Below, in pieces: positions 52,573 to 61,080 of a DNA stretch of 64,000 nt. The position numbers and the translations under genes are program-made. This DNA is from Sphingobacterium sp. GVS05A (GTDB taxonomy: Bacteria > Bacteroidota > Bacteroidia > Sphingobacteriales > Sphingobacteriaceae). The stretch is taken from positions 682,001-746,000 of the forward strand of contig NZ_JAHXYR010000001.1 of NCBI RefSeq assembly GCF_019969845.1, read 5' to 3'. The first letter of the stretch is position 1. Each line of letters opens with the position of its first letter. Under the pieces are notes generated by a model, which was not told the origin of the DNA, did no database searches, and worked only from the letters and a program-made list of their open reading frames with translations.

Positions 52573-53099
52573 GTAATTAGATATTTTATGTAATGGATTT
52601 CTTTATTTTATTGTATTTTTATGTTATATGTCAAGATCTTGTTTCTTTTGGAAAATATTTAAATAAAAGCTGTGTATTTTTTAATGTGTCAGTAATATGA
52701 TAATGCTTATGGCAAATGCTTTTCTGACGCAAAATTAAATGGAACTTTTCGTTTAAGAAGTACTGTTTGGTGAATGAAGTTTTTCTTGTAGAGAAACATC
52801 TACAGCGAGACCTTCTGGGTTGTTATCCCCTATATTGACTGACTAGATTGCGCCTAAAAAGAGGTTGTAGCCTGTAAAATCTTATAACTTGCACACACTA
52901 TCCAAAAAAATGGATGCTTATTTCAAATCGAAAAACTTTAATTTTGCCTCCAAAGTTTTGCTTTATTCTGCGCCATTAATCTATTGGTAATTACGGAGCA
53001 AAATCAAGCTATCGGAGTAGCCACTGTCCATTTTGAAAAACGAGATAGATTGGGGCTGCATAAAACAAACTATGTATTGAATTTTAAACAATTATTTAA
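52573..53099. other. 527-bp intergenic region
   Basis: AT-rich region between the divergent fimbrillin-like and GrpB genes. It should contain both promoters. Only a weak TGTAGA/TCTACA hairpin near 52788-52805 stands out. No small gene, repeat or RNA was recognised. Confidence 0.5.
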
Positions 53100-53699
53100 A
53101 TGATATTACCATTTGAACCCCATGATCCAAAATGGAAAAAACAATTTGAGTCTATTAAACTAGAGCTACAATTCCTGTTGAAACCCTTAAATCCTCAAAT
53201 TGATCATATCGGTAGTACTGCGGTGGAAGGTCTTTCAGCGAAACCAATTATTGATATACAGATCGGGGTGAAGAACGAAACTGATCTAGACTGGTTACCG
53301 GGTTTATTGAAACTATCGAATATTGTTTACTATGAAAAATATAACCAGGACTGGCCAGAACGCCGATTTTTTATATTATTGAAAGAACCTATCTATAAAA
53401 TTGCTGTTCCAGATGTCGTAAAAATGGGGGATGATATACCAGCAATTTTGCATGATCATGACCTTCGGATCGCACATTTGCATGCATTTGTAAAAGGTTC
53501 GTCCGATTGGATCAGACACCTCGCATTACGCGACTATCTAATCGCACATCCCATGATCCGGGAAAGCTATCAGGAGCTCAAGGAAAAATTAACTCAACTC
53601 GATTGGAAGGATGGAAATGATTATAATATGGGGAAAGATCTATTTTTAAAAGCACAGGAAAAAATCGCTTTAGCATGGTACAAAGAGAGAACCCGATGA
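53100..53699 (+). CDS. GrpB/UPF0157 nucleotidyltransferase-fold protein
   Basis: 199 residues. It matches the UPF0157/GrpB family: 'PHDPKWKKQFESIKLEL' near the start, 'QIDHIGSTAVEGLSAKPIIDIQI' (with the GS...D-x-D-like nucleotidyltransferase core), and 'HLALRDYLIAHP' near the end. Members have a nucleotidyltransferase fold of uncertain activity, and are common among accessory and resistance genes. Its stop overlaps the next gene's ATG (ATGA), so the two are translationally coupled. Confidence 0.88.
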   Translation: MILPFEPHDPKWKKQFESIKLELQFLLKPLNPQIDHIGSTAVEGLSAKPIIDIQIGVKNETDLDWLPGLLKLSNIVYYEKYNQDWPERRFFILLKEPIYKIAVPDVVKMGDDIPAILHDHDLRIAHLHAFVKGSSDWIRHLALRDYLIAHPMIRESYQELKEKLTQLDWKDGNDYNMGKDLFLKAQEKIALAWYKERTR

Positions 53700-54604
53700 C
53701 CACGGAAAACATATTGATTAAGGATAAAAACTATAGGCTGTACATTGGTTATCAGGACAATGAAACCTTACGGTTGGAATTTAATCGAATGACACAGCAT
53801 TTTTGGGAGTTTGATTTTGAAAATTATTATCAATCTGGTTTTTGGGATGATAAATGCATCTTGTATTCTCTATTTGATGAGGATAAAATAGTAGCACACA
53901 TTACGGTAAGTCTGTTTGAACAAGAAGGAAAAATATTAATTCAACTAGGAACAGTAATGACCGATGAAAATTATCAGCGTCAAGGCTTGAGCAGTTTTCT
54001 GTTACGACGGATTAGTAGCGATTTTGTGCATCAAATTAAAGGTATGTTTTTATTTGCGAATAATACGGTGCTGGATTTTTATCCAAAATTTGATTTTTTC
54101 CCAGTGCCGGAATATACAGCATTTCAAACCATTAAAAATACGAATATGACTACAGTATTGACCAAACGTAAGTTGAACCTCGATAATGCAGAGGATCTGA
54201 AGCTATTTGAAAACTTGGTGGAACAGGCTGTTTCTAATACACAATTTCAAACTAAAAGTAAGGGTTTAGCCCTTTTCTATTGCTATGCTTATCCCACAAT
54301 GGGATTTAAAGAATCAATTTATTATATTGATGAATTGAACTGTGCTGTCGTGGCACAAGTGGAAAATAATATTTTGTATATGATAGAACTGTTTTCCACA
54401 AATGAAGTTGATCTGAATGTAGTGATCAATGCTTTCGCTGATTTTTCGTTTATAGAGGTTGTTTTCGGATTTACACCGAAGCATACTGAAGGTCTCGAAT
54501 GGCGAATATGGAAAGAAGACGATTTGCAACTATTTGTTACGCGGGAGTTATTGTCGTTTTTTGAAGAGGAGCACATGAAAGTGGCGACCTTATCGCATAC
54601 CTAG
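53696..54604 (+). CDS. GNAT family N-acetyltransferase
   Basis: ATG 53696 is chosen (302 residues); it overlaps the grpB stop by four bases. The GNAT core is in the first half: 'LIQLGTVMTDENYQRQGLSSFLL' (Q-R-Q-G-L acetyl-CoA loop) followed by 'LDFYPKFDFFPVPEY'. The second half (about 165-302) is a less conserved domain of unknown role, as in other two-part GNATs. Substrate unknown. The cytidine deaminase gene follows 19 bases later. Confidence 0.82.
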   Translation: MTTENILIKDKNYRLYIGYQDNETLRLEFNRMTQHFWEFDFENYYQSGFWDDKCILYSLFDEDKIVAHITVSLFEQEGKILIQLGTVMTDENYQRQGLSSFLLRRISSDFVHQIKGMFLFANNTVLDFYPKFDFFPVPEYTAFQTIKNTNMTTVLTKRKLNLDNAEDLKLFENLVEQAVSNTQFQTKSKGLALFYCYAYPTMGFKESIYYIDELNCAVVAQVENNILYMIELFSTNEVDLNVVINAFADFSFIEVVFGFTPKHTEGLEWRIWKEDDLQLFVTRELLSFFEEEHMKVATLSHT

Positions 54605-54623
54605 AATCGGATCGGAGGAAGAT

Positions 54624-55019
54624 ATGACAAACAAATTAAAAGAAATCGCAAGCGGGCTTGCTGGTACAAAAACATTAAATGACTTTGTTGAATATGCCGG
54701 AGTGGCAGCTGCTATAGAAACAGTGACCGGTAATATTTATACTGGAATCAGCATTGATACGGCTTGCTCCATGGGCTTTTGCGCTGAGCATAGTGCTGTG
54801 GCTGAAATGCTGAAACACCACGAATTTCAAGTCAGGGCATTTGTTGCGGTGGATGCTGCAGGAAACGCCGTTCCCCCCTGTGGGCGTTGTAGAGAATTGA
54901 TAAGCCAGCTTGCCAAGACTAATCTTGATGCAATCGTGGAAGTGAAAAATGGGGTATTCAAATCCTTAAAGGAATTACTGCCTTTTGACTGGAAAGAAGA
55001 TCTCGATAGGAATTGGTGA
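54624..55019 (+). CDS. Cytidine/blasticidin-S deaminase-like enzyme
   Basis: 131 residues with the complete zinc deaminase signature: C53-A-E55-H ('GFCAEHSAVAEML') and P-C86-G-R-C89 ('PPCGRCRELISQL'). E55 is the proton shuttle, and C53, C86 and C89 bind zinc. Length and motifs fit the small tetrameric cytidine deaminase group, including blasticidin-S deaminase. The neighbourhood of other small modifying enzymes favours an antibiotic- or nucleoside-modifying role over housekeeping pyrimidine salvage, but this is inference. Confidence 0.85.
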   Translation: MTNKLKEIASGLAGTKTLNDFVEYAGVAAAIETVTGNIYTGISIDTACSMGFCAEHSAVAEMLKHHEFQVRAFVAVDAAGNAVPPCGRCRELISQLAKTNLDAIVEVKNGVFKSLKELLPFDWKEDLDRNW

Positions 55020-55068
55020 TTTTCAGGATTGGACCAATTGGTATAAATTAAATAATTAGTGGAATAAA

Positions 55069-55740
55069 ATGGGAAAAATAGGAACAGATTATAAGAAGAT
55101 AAATTTAGCGGACTGGAAGCGAAAGGAGCACTTTTCAGTCTATCGTAGCCAGATGAAATGCGGATTTAGCCTCACGACAAAAATTAATATCACTAACCTG
55201 CTCCCTTTTATAAAGGAAAATGGCTATAAATTTTATCCTGTCATGATTTACCTGATTACAAGGGCCGTAAACAATCATGAGGCTTTTAAGATGGCCATGA
55301 AGGAAGGGGAACTCATTGTTTGGGACTATGTAAATCCGATATATACTGTGCTGCATCCGGAAACGGAAACTTTTTCGGCGCTATCGACTGTATACGATGC
55401 GGATTTTGCAGCGTTTATGGCCAATTACAATCGTGTTGCCGAAAGACATGCCGATGATTTACGTTTTTTTCCGGAGACGCCTCCAGAGAATCATTTTAAT
55501 ATTTCAGCAATCCCCTGGATTAATTTTGATAGCTTTAACCTTCATATTGCTGACTTTACAGATTATTTTGCACCTTCTTTTACGATTGGAAAGTATCAGC
55601 AACAAGCCGATGAAATCTTAATGCCTATAGCAATTCAGGTGCATCATGCTGTCTGTGATGGAATACATGTCGCTAAATTGATTGCGACACTGGAAGCATA
55701 TTGTAAGGACATCGGGACAGTTCTTAAATCTCAGGTATAA
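55069..55740 (+). CDS. catA: Type A chloramphenicol O-acetyltransferase
   Basis: 223 residues, full length for the family. The catalytic motif 'HHAVCDGIH' at 192-200 carries H193, the general base, and D197. Upstream segments fit the trimeric CAT fold: 'FKMAMKEGELIVWDYVNPIYTVLHPETETFS' spans the chloramphenicol-binding strands, and 'FNISAIPWINFDSFNLHI' the conserved F-x-x-S-x-x-P-W. It transfers acetyl from acetyl-CoA to the 3-hydroxyl of chloramphenicol in the cytoplasm. The gene lies in a run of small modifying enzymes. Substrate by homology; the xenobiotic acetyltransferase (CatB) type is excluded because it lacks hexapeptide repeats. Confidence 0.88.
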   Translation: MGKIGTDYKKINLADWKRKEHFSVYRSQMKCGFSLTTKINITNLLPFIKENGYKFYPVMIYLITRAVNNHEAFKMAMKEGELIVWDYVNPIYTVLHPETETFSALSTVYDADFAAFMANYNRVAERHADDLRFFPETPPENHFNISAIPWINFDSFNLHIADFTDYFAPSFTIGKYQQQADEILMPIAIQVHHAVCDGIHVAKLIATLEAYCKDIGTVLKSQV

Positions 55741-55837
55741 ATCTAAGAAATCGCCTTGTTCAGAACAGTCCTTTTGTCTGGATTCTGTCTGTACGCCAAA
55801 CTGTTTTGTTTTTTGGTAATAAACAAATGATATCTCA

Positions 55838-56674
55838 ATGAAAATACGACAATTAACGCAATCAGATATTCCTGAGCTGCTGCAAACTATTAATGGAGCT
55901 TTTAAGGATTATATTGTTCCATTTCAACTCGATATAGAACAATTGCGACAGAAAATCAGCATGGAAGATATTCAGTTAACTTGGTCTGTTGCTGCATTTG
56001 CGGAGAACAAACTTGTCGCATTTATGATGCATGGTCTGCGGGAAATAGATCGCCAGCTTGTGGTCTACAATGGTGGAACGGGTGTACTGCCTGAATTCCG
56101 GGGGCATGGGTTAGTGGGGAAAATGTATCATTATCTAATTCCTTTTTTTAATGAGAACAAGGTCAGGCAGGTTGTTTTGGAAGCAATAGAAAGTAACGGC
56201 GCGGCCATCCGTGCCTATGAGAAAAGTGGTTTTACGATCAACAGACAATTGCTATGTTTCAGTGGTGCCATTCAGCCGGCTAGGGTGAGCGATGTGGCGA
56301 GAATCCAGCCGCTGTCTAATTTCTCCTGGCAGGAATTTCAATCGTTTTGGGATATTTTACCAAGTTGGCAAAGCGCAGCAAAGAGTATGGATCGTTTGCA
56401 ACCTAGTGCATTAGGAGCATATATCGACGACAAACTCGCGGGGTATATTCTTTTTAACCCTGGAAACAAGCGGATATACCAAGTCGCTGTGGCATCCGAA
56501 TATCGGCGGAAAGGAATTGGAACGCAGCTTTTTCAGACCCTTAAAGAAGAAATGCCTGCGGAAAAAATAAGTTTCAACAACGTTGATGCGAAAGCGGAAG
56601 ATGTGAAATTATTTTTGGAAAAACAGGGATTGGTCAATGGCATCAATCAAGTTGAAATGATAAAGCCGCTATAA
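55838..56674 (+). CDS. Two-domain GNAT family N-acetyltransferase
   Basis: 278 residues with two GNAT folds. The first has 'NGGTGVLPEFRGHGLVGKMY' (acetyl-CoA loop R-G-H-G-L) and 'ESNGAAIRAYEKSGF'. The second has 'IYQVAVASEYRRKGIGTQLF' with a good R-R-K-G-I-G loop and a final 'EDVKLFLEKQGL'. Tandem GNATs are common in Bacteroidota and Firmicutes; the substrate is unknown. It follows catA after 97 bases on the same strand. Confidence 0.87.
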   Translation: MKIRQLTQSDIPELLQTINGAFKDYIVPFQLDIEQLRQKISMEDIQLTWSVAAFAENKLVAFMMHGLREIDRQLVVYNGGTGVLPEFRGHGLVGKMYHYLIPFFNENKVRQVVLEAIESNGAAIRAYEKSGFTINRQLLCFSGAIQPARVSDVARIQPLSNFSWQEFQSFWDILPSWQSAAKSMDRLQPSALGAYIDDKLAGYILFNPGNKRIYQVAVASEYRRKGIGTQLFQTLKEEMPAEKISFNNVDAKAEDVKLFLEKQGLVNGINQVEMIKPL

Positions 56675-56761
56675 ACCAGGTGCTCGCATGACAAATGTGG
56701 ATTTTCTTCGCATTTGACCAAACAATAACATCTAGTTGTGAGTATATAAGAGACAATCGGT

Positions 56762-57328
56762 ATGATATTATACAAAAAGTTAGCGAACGAACTGGTCCAA
56801 TTAGCAGATGATGATCTCCTATTACGGAACGAACTGGCGGGGAAGGGGGAACTTCAAAAGGGCTATCATCCCGCAATGGAGGCCGTTCACCGTAGTAACG
56901 CGAAGCGATTACGCGAAATAATTGCCAAGATAGGTTATCCCGGTATTTCAAAAGTAGGAGCAAAGGCCAGTGAGGCGGCATGGTTAATTGTGCAACATGC
57001 CATCTCAGAACCCGATTTCATGCAACACTGCTATCAACTGATGATCAGTGAAAAAGAAGACATCAACCCTGCTCATATAGCCTATTTATACGATAGAATA
57101 CATTATTTTAAGAGCAAACCACAGCGTTTTGGAACACAACTGACCGCTGATGGTGGAATCTATCCGGTCGAGAACAAAGCGAACCTCAATAAACAGCGTT
57201 TGCGGATGAATTTACCCGAGCTTTCCCAGATGAAACTTGATGCCGTGTATGATTTAGACCAGCTGGCGACTTTGGATCAGCAGGATATGGATTATACGAT
57301 CTGGCGAAAGGAAGTAGGCTGGCTATAG
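56762..57328 (+). CDS. DUF6624 family protein
   Basis: 188 residues. Family-type features are 'RLREIIAKIGYPGISKVG', 'AAWLIVQHAISEPDFMQHC' (the conserved QHA) and 'HIAYLYDRIHYFKSKPQRFGTQ' (the D-R and Q-x-(Y/F)-G-T-Q). Members are uncharacterised. It overlaps the end of the convergent GNAT gene at 57292 by 37 bases. Confidence 0.8.
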   Translation: MILYKKLANELVQLADDDLLLRNELAGKGELQKGYHPAMEAVHRSNAKRLREIIAKIGYPGISKVGAKASEAAWLIVQHAISEPDFMQHCYQLMISEKEDINPAHIAYLYDRIHYFKSKPQRFGTQLTADGGIYPVENKANLNKQRLRMNLPELSQMKLDAVYDLDQLATLDQQDMDYTIWRKEVGWL

Positions 57329-57870
57329 TTCTTTTTAAGCAAGGCAAATATTTCACCATCTACGAAACGCCCCTTCTCAAAGAAATAGTCATGGAGAATT
57401 CCTTCGGAAACAAGATCCATTTTTTCCAGCAACCTGCGGGAAGCTAAGTTGTCCGGGTCAATAAAGGCCTCTATGCGATTGAGTTTATAGCTGTCGAAAC
57501 CAAATGAAATAATAGCGGAAATAGCTTCTGTCATTATGCCCTGTTGCCAGAAGTCAGGATGAAGTTCATAGCCGATCTCTGCACGAAAATGCTCGGAGGA
57601 AAAATTATGAAAACCACAAGAACCAATGAGCTGATCCGGATTGTTTTTTAAACAAATCGCCCAACGGATGGCCTCTTTTTCTAGAAAATTTTTCTGCCAG
57701 GTTTTTACAAGCTCATAAGCCTCGTCCAGATGCTGGAATGTTGGTAAATCGAAATATAATGTTACCTCATCTTTTGAAAAATAAGAAAATAGAGCGGGAG
57801 CATCTGAATCTTGGATTTGACGTAAATGAAGACGTTCTGTTGTTAAAATTGGGAAAGTTTCCGATATCAT
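57292..57870 (-). CDS. GNAT family N-acetyltransferase (RimJ/RimL-like)
   Basis: 192 residues. It begins 'LTTERLHLRQIQDSDAPALF', typical of the RimJ/RimL group, then 'IGSCGFHNFSSEHFRAEIGYELHPDFWQQGIMTEAI' with the Q-Q-G-I acetyl-CoA loop, and 'LNRIEAFIDPDNLASRRLLEKMDL'. This group acetylates protein N-termini or small amines. It is convergent with, and overlaps, the DUF6624 gene by 37 bases; both frames look full length. Confidence 0.88.
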   Translation of the reverse strand: MISETFPILTTERLHLRQIQDSDAPALFSYFSKDEVTLYFDLPTFQHLDEAYELVKTWQKNFLEKEAIRWAICLKNNPDQLIGSCGFHNFSSEHFRAEIGYELHPDFWQQGIMTEAISAIISFGFDSYKLNRIEAFIDPDNLASRRLLEKMDLVSEGILHDYFFEKGRFVDGEIFALLKKNYSQPTSFRQIV

Positions 57871-57912
57871 AACAGTAAAAATAATAAAATATGTTCAAAA
57901 GCAGAATGATGA

Positions 57913-57942
57913 TTTGAATTTTCGACATTTTTTGTATGTTTG
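57913..57942 (+). promoter_or_regulatory. Bacteroidota-type promoter of the TetR gene
   Basis: TTTG at 57913-57916 and TATGTTTG at 57935-57942 match the -33 TTTG and -7 TAnnTTTG consensus with an 18-base spacer. The -7 box ends only seven bases before the ATG at 57950, so the mRNA would be nearly leaderless. Confidence 0.6.
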
Positions 57943-57949
57943 TCTAGTG

Positions 57950-58537
57950 ATGACAATGCAACAGGAAAATATTAGGGAAGAAATTATTCTTTCGTCGATG
58001 AAAGTGTTTGAAACTTATGGTTTTACGAGGGTTTCAATGCAGGATATTTCTAAAGCCTGTGGTAAGGGACGTAGTACACTGTATTACTATTTTACGAGCA
58101 AGATGGACGTTTTTGACGCGATAGCCGAATATTTATGTCAGCAAGTGTTTACAATAGCCAAAGAAAGTTATAGCCGGGAAGCTTCTCTAGAGGATAATTT
58201 GGTTGGTTTTCTAAGGGCTAAATTGCGTCAGATCAATTTGATTACTAAGCGTTTTCACTTGGCTTTTGAGGATATGAAATCCGATCCGGCATTGATGGTC
58301 TCCAAGACACGTCATATGTTGGATGATGAAATTGAATTGATCCGTGATATGATCAGGGGCGCTATTGCCAAAGAGGAAATTCAGTTTCTTGAAGAAAAAG
58401 ATATTCTGTTTCTCTCAGAGATGTTGGTAACGACATCCCGTTGTTTTGAGCAGGAAGTATTGCTTTTTGATCGGTTTCCTGACTTTGAGGCGCGGCTTGC
58501 CTGGTTGACTAGTATATGTGTAAAGGGGTTAAAATAA
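57950..58537 (+). CDS. TetR family transcriptional regulator
   Basis: ATG 57950 chosen (195 residues; another ATG lies two codons on). N-terminal TetR H-T-H: 'ILSSMKVFETYGFTRVSMQDISKACGKGRSTLYYYFTSKMDVF' spans about 10-55. The C-terminal helical ligand domain is of unknown specificity. It ends the cluster of small modifying enzymes and is separated from the next genes by a good terminator. Its partner gene could be the divergent GNAT at 57292, whose start is 79 bases away. Confidence 0.88.
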   Translation: MTMQQENIREEIILSSMKVFETYGFTRVSMQDISKACGKGRSTLYYYFTSKMDVFDAIAEYLCQQVFTIAKESYSREASLEDNLVGFLRAKLRQINLITKRFHLAFEDMKSDPALMVSKTRHMLDDEIELIRDMIRGAIAKEEIQFLEEKDILFLSEMLVTTSRCFEQEVLLFDRFPDFEARLAWLTSICVKGLK

Positions 58538-58562
58538 GCTGATTTTAGACGTTTTCACGCCC

Positions 58563-58595
58563 CGAGTAAATGGAAGAGCATTTGCTCGTTTTTTT
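58563..58595 (+). terminator. Intrinsic terminator of the TetR gene
   Basis: CGAGTAAATG (58563-58572) pairs with CATTTGCTCG (58579-58588) with one wobble, followed by seven T. Confidence 0.85.
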
Positions 58596-58666
58596 AGCGA
58601 TAGATTTCGACATAAATACAAAATATGTCTATTTGAATAGGTGTTTGTTTTGATGTGACAATTGGA

Positions 58667-58984
58667 ATGTCTAACGAAAATACGAAAAACATGATATTAA
58701 ATGCAAAAATAGGAAAGGTACGAAGGACGTTAACCGCGCAAAAATATATGCTTGTGTTGGTGGAAACGGATGAGAATATACGTCCAGAGTCTACCGGGTT
58801 GTTGAATTCGGAGTTTGATTGTTATCTACTGGTGCATCAGGAAATCGAACGGCTGGATGAATTGGCGCTTGCATTGGAAAATACGAATAAAGAAGTTCGA
58901 TTGGCTCGCAATTTTAATGAATTGAAGGACAAAGGAATTTTGATTGATCAGTTAAACCAAATTACTGTTAGGGTATTGAAATAA
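58667..58984 (+). CDS. Small hypothetical protein
   Basis: ATG 58667 is preferred to GTG 58655 (105 residues). The protein is small, charged and mixed alpha/beta ('KYMLVLVETDENIRPESTG', 'HQEIERLDELALALENTNKEV'), without signal peptide or known motif. A tight partner gene follows seven bases after its stop. The pair looks like a two-gene unit of unknown role. Confidence 0.55.
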   Translation: MSNENTKNMILNAKIGKVRRTLTAQKYMLVLVETDENIRPESTGLLNSEFDCYLLVHQEIERLDELALALENTNKEVRLARNFNELKDKGILIDQLNQITVRVLK

Positions 58985-58991
58985 ATCCATT

Positions 58992-59222
58992 ATGTATAAA
59001 GTTGTTTACTCCCTATCGCGCAAATTGAAATGGAAGGCAAGTGAGCTATATTATTTCCTATATCAGAGTTTTCCAGAGATCAAGAATATTGATTTATTGT
59101 TGGATGACCAACAGTTTTTACTGGTTGTTAAAATTAATAGCCGTTTAGAATTTTCAATTTTAAATATTTGTCAGCAGCGGGGAATTAACATGCAGTTTGT
59201 CAAGGTGGAAGATGTAGACTGA
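58992..59222 (+). CDS. Small hypothetical protein, partner of the preceding gene
   Basis: 76 residues starting seven bases after the previous stop, so the two are probably co-translated. It contains 'WKASELYYFLYQSFPEIKNIDLLLDDQQFLLVVKI', suggesting a small alpha/beta fold. No family is recognised. The two-gene, close-spaced layout resembles a toxin-antitoxin pair, but no toxin motif is present, so this is not claimed. Confidence 0.5.
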   Translation: MYKVVYSLSRKLKWKASELYYFLYQSFPEIKNIDLLLDDQQFLLVVKINSRLEFSILNICQQRGINMQFVKVEDVD

Positions 59223-59862
59223 AGATCTGCGCCCATCCGGTTCAACGCATTGTTATAACGCATAAATTCACAAGTTGTAGTTTCGATTCGGCCGATGAAG
59301 AAGTGTAAATATAAGGTATTTACTTCCAAAATCGAGGAAAAATATCAAAAGCGGAATAAAAAAGCAGTTGACGGGTTACCTTATATTCTGCAGGTAAAAC
59401 AAGAATATGGTTTAAGTACGAGCTCAGTCCAAAGTGGATACAATGGTTCCTTTTTTTAAGATTGTAGGTTTAGTATCGCGCAGCAATCTCTTTGGTGACC
59501 TCTTCGAAAGAAATCCTAATATGTTCAACAACCTCTATGGAGTGAGCTTAACCGAGCCATCTCGTACACCTGAACTAATCTTGAAACTATCGGAATTGAT
59601 GCGTGCGATATCAGTTGGAAAATGCCAATAGAGATACGATAAGCCTAAAGGAGGATTCTGGGGAGAAATTGCCGATTGGATCGACTTACCGGCGGGAGCT
59701 TCTGCTGTATTTCTAAAAGTAGTATTGAAACTGCGATATATTGTGCACTGATACTGAGTCTGATCAGATTATTTTTCAAACAATGCTATTCTAAACTAAA
59801 CTTTTTTGATTGCCAAGGGTTATTTTTAACGAAACAATTAATCATAGATCATTTATTTTAAT
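59223..59862. other. 640-bp stretch without an intact gene
   Basis: Between the small gene pair and the alcohol dehydrogenase gene. It holds the decayed frames at 59295-59751 and an AT-rich promoter region before 59863. No terminal repeats or insertion-sequence ends were recognised. Confidence 0.5.
59295..59751 (+). pseudogene. Decayed gene with poly-T frameshift and in-frame stop
   Basis: A 54-codon frame (59295-59459) starts at ATG and runs into a stop right after T7 at 59451-59457. The neighbouring frame continues from the same spot ('KIVGLVSRSNLFGDLFERN') and runs to a TAG at 59629, then further in the same frame ('KGGFWGEIADWIDLPAGASA') to 59751. Removing one T would join the first two parts. 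The segment 'LPYILQVKQEYGLSTSSVQS' looks like a DNA-binding helix-turn-helix, possibly GntR-like, but this is weak. A sequencing error in T7 could explain the shift, though not the TAG. Confidence 0.45.
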
Positions 59863-60918
59863 ATGAGTACATTTTCAATAAAAGCTTTCGGAACCGAGGC
59901 TCCAACGGCAGACTTAAAGCAACTGGAGGTACAACGTCGTGCGGTCACGGCAAAAGATGTAGAAATTGATATTCTATACTGTGGTGTTTGTCACTCTGAT
60001 TTACATACGGCACGTAATGAATGGGGCGGAACAATTTACCCCAATGTTCCCGGTCATGAGATTGTGGGACGGATTACAAAAGTAGGATCCGATGTAACGA
60101 AATTTAAAGTCGGCGATCTTGCAGGTGTTGGCTGCATGGTTGACAGTTGCCGTGAATGCGAGAGTTGTAAAGAGGGATTGGAGCAATATTGTGAGAATGG
60201 AAATATCCAAACATACAATGGCCATGATAAGCATTTGGACAAACAGACCTTTGGCGGATATTCGGAACGTGTCGTGGTGGATCAGGACTTTGTATTACAT
60301 ATTCCCGAAAATCTGGATTTAGCAGCAACGGCTCCACTACTTTGTGCGGGTATCACAACATATTCGCCATTACGGCATTGGAAGGTTGGTCCCGGACAAA
60401 AAGTAGGCATCGTGGGCATTGGTGGTTTGGGACATATGGGGGTGAAAATAGCCAAAGCAATGGGCGCGCATGTCGTCGTTATTACAACTTCTGCAAGTAA
60501 AGTAGAGGATGCCAAACGTCTGGGCGCGGATGAAGTCATTTTGTCTACCGATCAGGAGCAGATGAAAAAGAATGCTGGTACTTTGCATTTTATTTTAGAT
60601 TGTGTCTCCGCGCAACACGATATTAACGCTTACTTGAGCCTCTTGAAACGCGATGGTTCACTGACACTTGTTGGTGCTCCAGAACATCCATTGCCAGTAG
60701 CTCCATTTAGCTTGATCCCTACACGTAAAAGTTTCTCCGGATCGATGATCGGTGGTATTGCCGAAACGCAAGAAATGCTGGATTTCTGCGGAAAGCATAA
60801 TATCACTTCGGATATAGAATTAATACGTATGCAAGATATCAATCAAGCTTACGACAGATTGTTAAAGAGCGATGTGAAATATCGTTTTGTTATCGATATG
60901 GATAGTTTAAAAAAATAA
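59863..60918 (+). CDS. Zinc-dependent NAD(P) alcohol dehydrogenase (YahK/CAD type)
   Basis: 351 residues. The catalytic zinc site is 'YCGVCHSDLH' (about 39-48) with 'GHEIVG' (about 64-69); the structural zinc site is the four-cysteine loop 'CMVDSCRECESCKEGLEQYC'. The cofactor-binding loop is 'VGIVGIGGLGHMGVKIAKAMG'. The pattern matches the cinnamyl-alcohol/aldehyde reductase group that reduces a broad range of aldehydes with NADPH. Single gene, with a long hairpin downstream. Confidence 0.92.
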   Translation: MSTFSIKAFGTEAPTADLKQLEVQRRAVTAKDVEIDILYCGVCHSDLHTARNEWGGTIYPNVPGHEIVGRITKVGSDVTKFKVGDLAGVGCMVDSCRECESCKEGLEQYCENGNIQTYNGHDKHLDKQTFGGYSERVVVDQDFVLHIPENLDLAATAPLLCAGITTYSPLRHWKVGPGQKVGIVGIGGLGHMGVKIAKAMGAHVVVITTSASKVEDAKRLGADEVILSTDQEQMKKNAGTLHFILDCVSAQHDINAYLSLLKRDGSLTLVGAPEHPLPVAPFSLIPTRKSFSGSMIGGIAETQEMLDFCGKHNITSDIELIRMQDINQAYDRLLKSDVKYRFVIDMDSLKK

Positions 60919-60929
60919 TTAAAATCAGT

Positions 60930-60990
60930 TCGGACAAGGCTAAATCAAGAGAACATGCTTTCAGTTTAGTGTAGGTTTAGCTTTGTCCGA
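60930..60990 (+). terminator. Long hairpin after the alcohol dehydrogenase gene
   Basis: TCGGACAAGGCTAAA (60930-60944) pairs with TTTAGCTTTGTCCGA (60976-60990) with one wobble, around a 31-base loop. No immediate T run; a T6 lies at about 61001. Probably a terminator. Confidence 0.65.
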
Positions 60991-61080
60991 TCAATCAGCG
61001 TTTTTTGGAGGATTTATTTCTTTGTTATCAAATTAAACAGATGGGGCTCGGCAGTAGTTGGTCGAGTTACCCCTATTTTT

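Noticed and set aside
56391-56420. Third GCAACCT sequence inside the tandem GNAT gene
   Set aside because: No GTCT element is found 16 bases downstream, and it lies in coding sequence.
58667-59222. Two-gene unit read as a toxin-antitoxin pair
   Set aside because: Only size and spacing fit; neither protein shows a toxin active site or a DNA-binding motif.
59676-59861. 61-codon plus-strand frame before the alcohol dehydrogenase gene
   Set aside because: It lies in a different frame from the decayed gene, is rich in Cys/Phe/Leu as expected from AT-rich random sequence, and runs into the promoter region.
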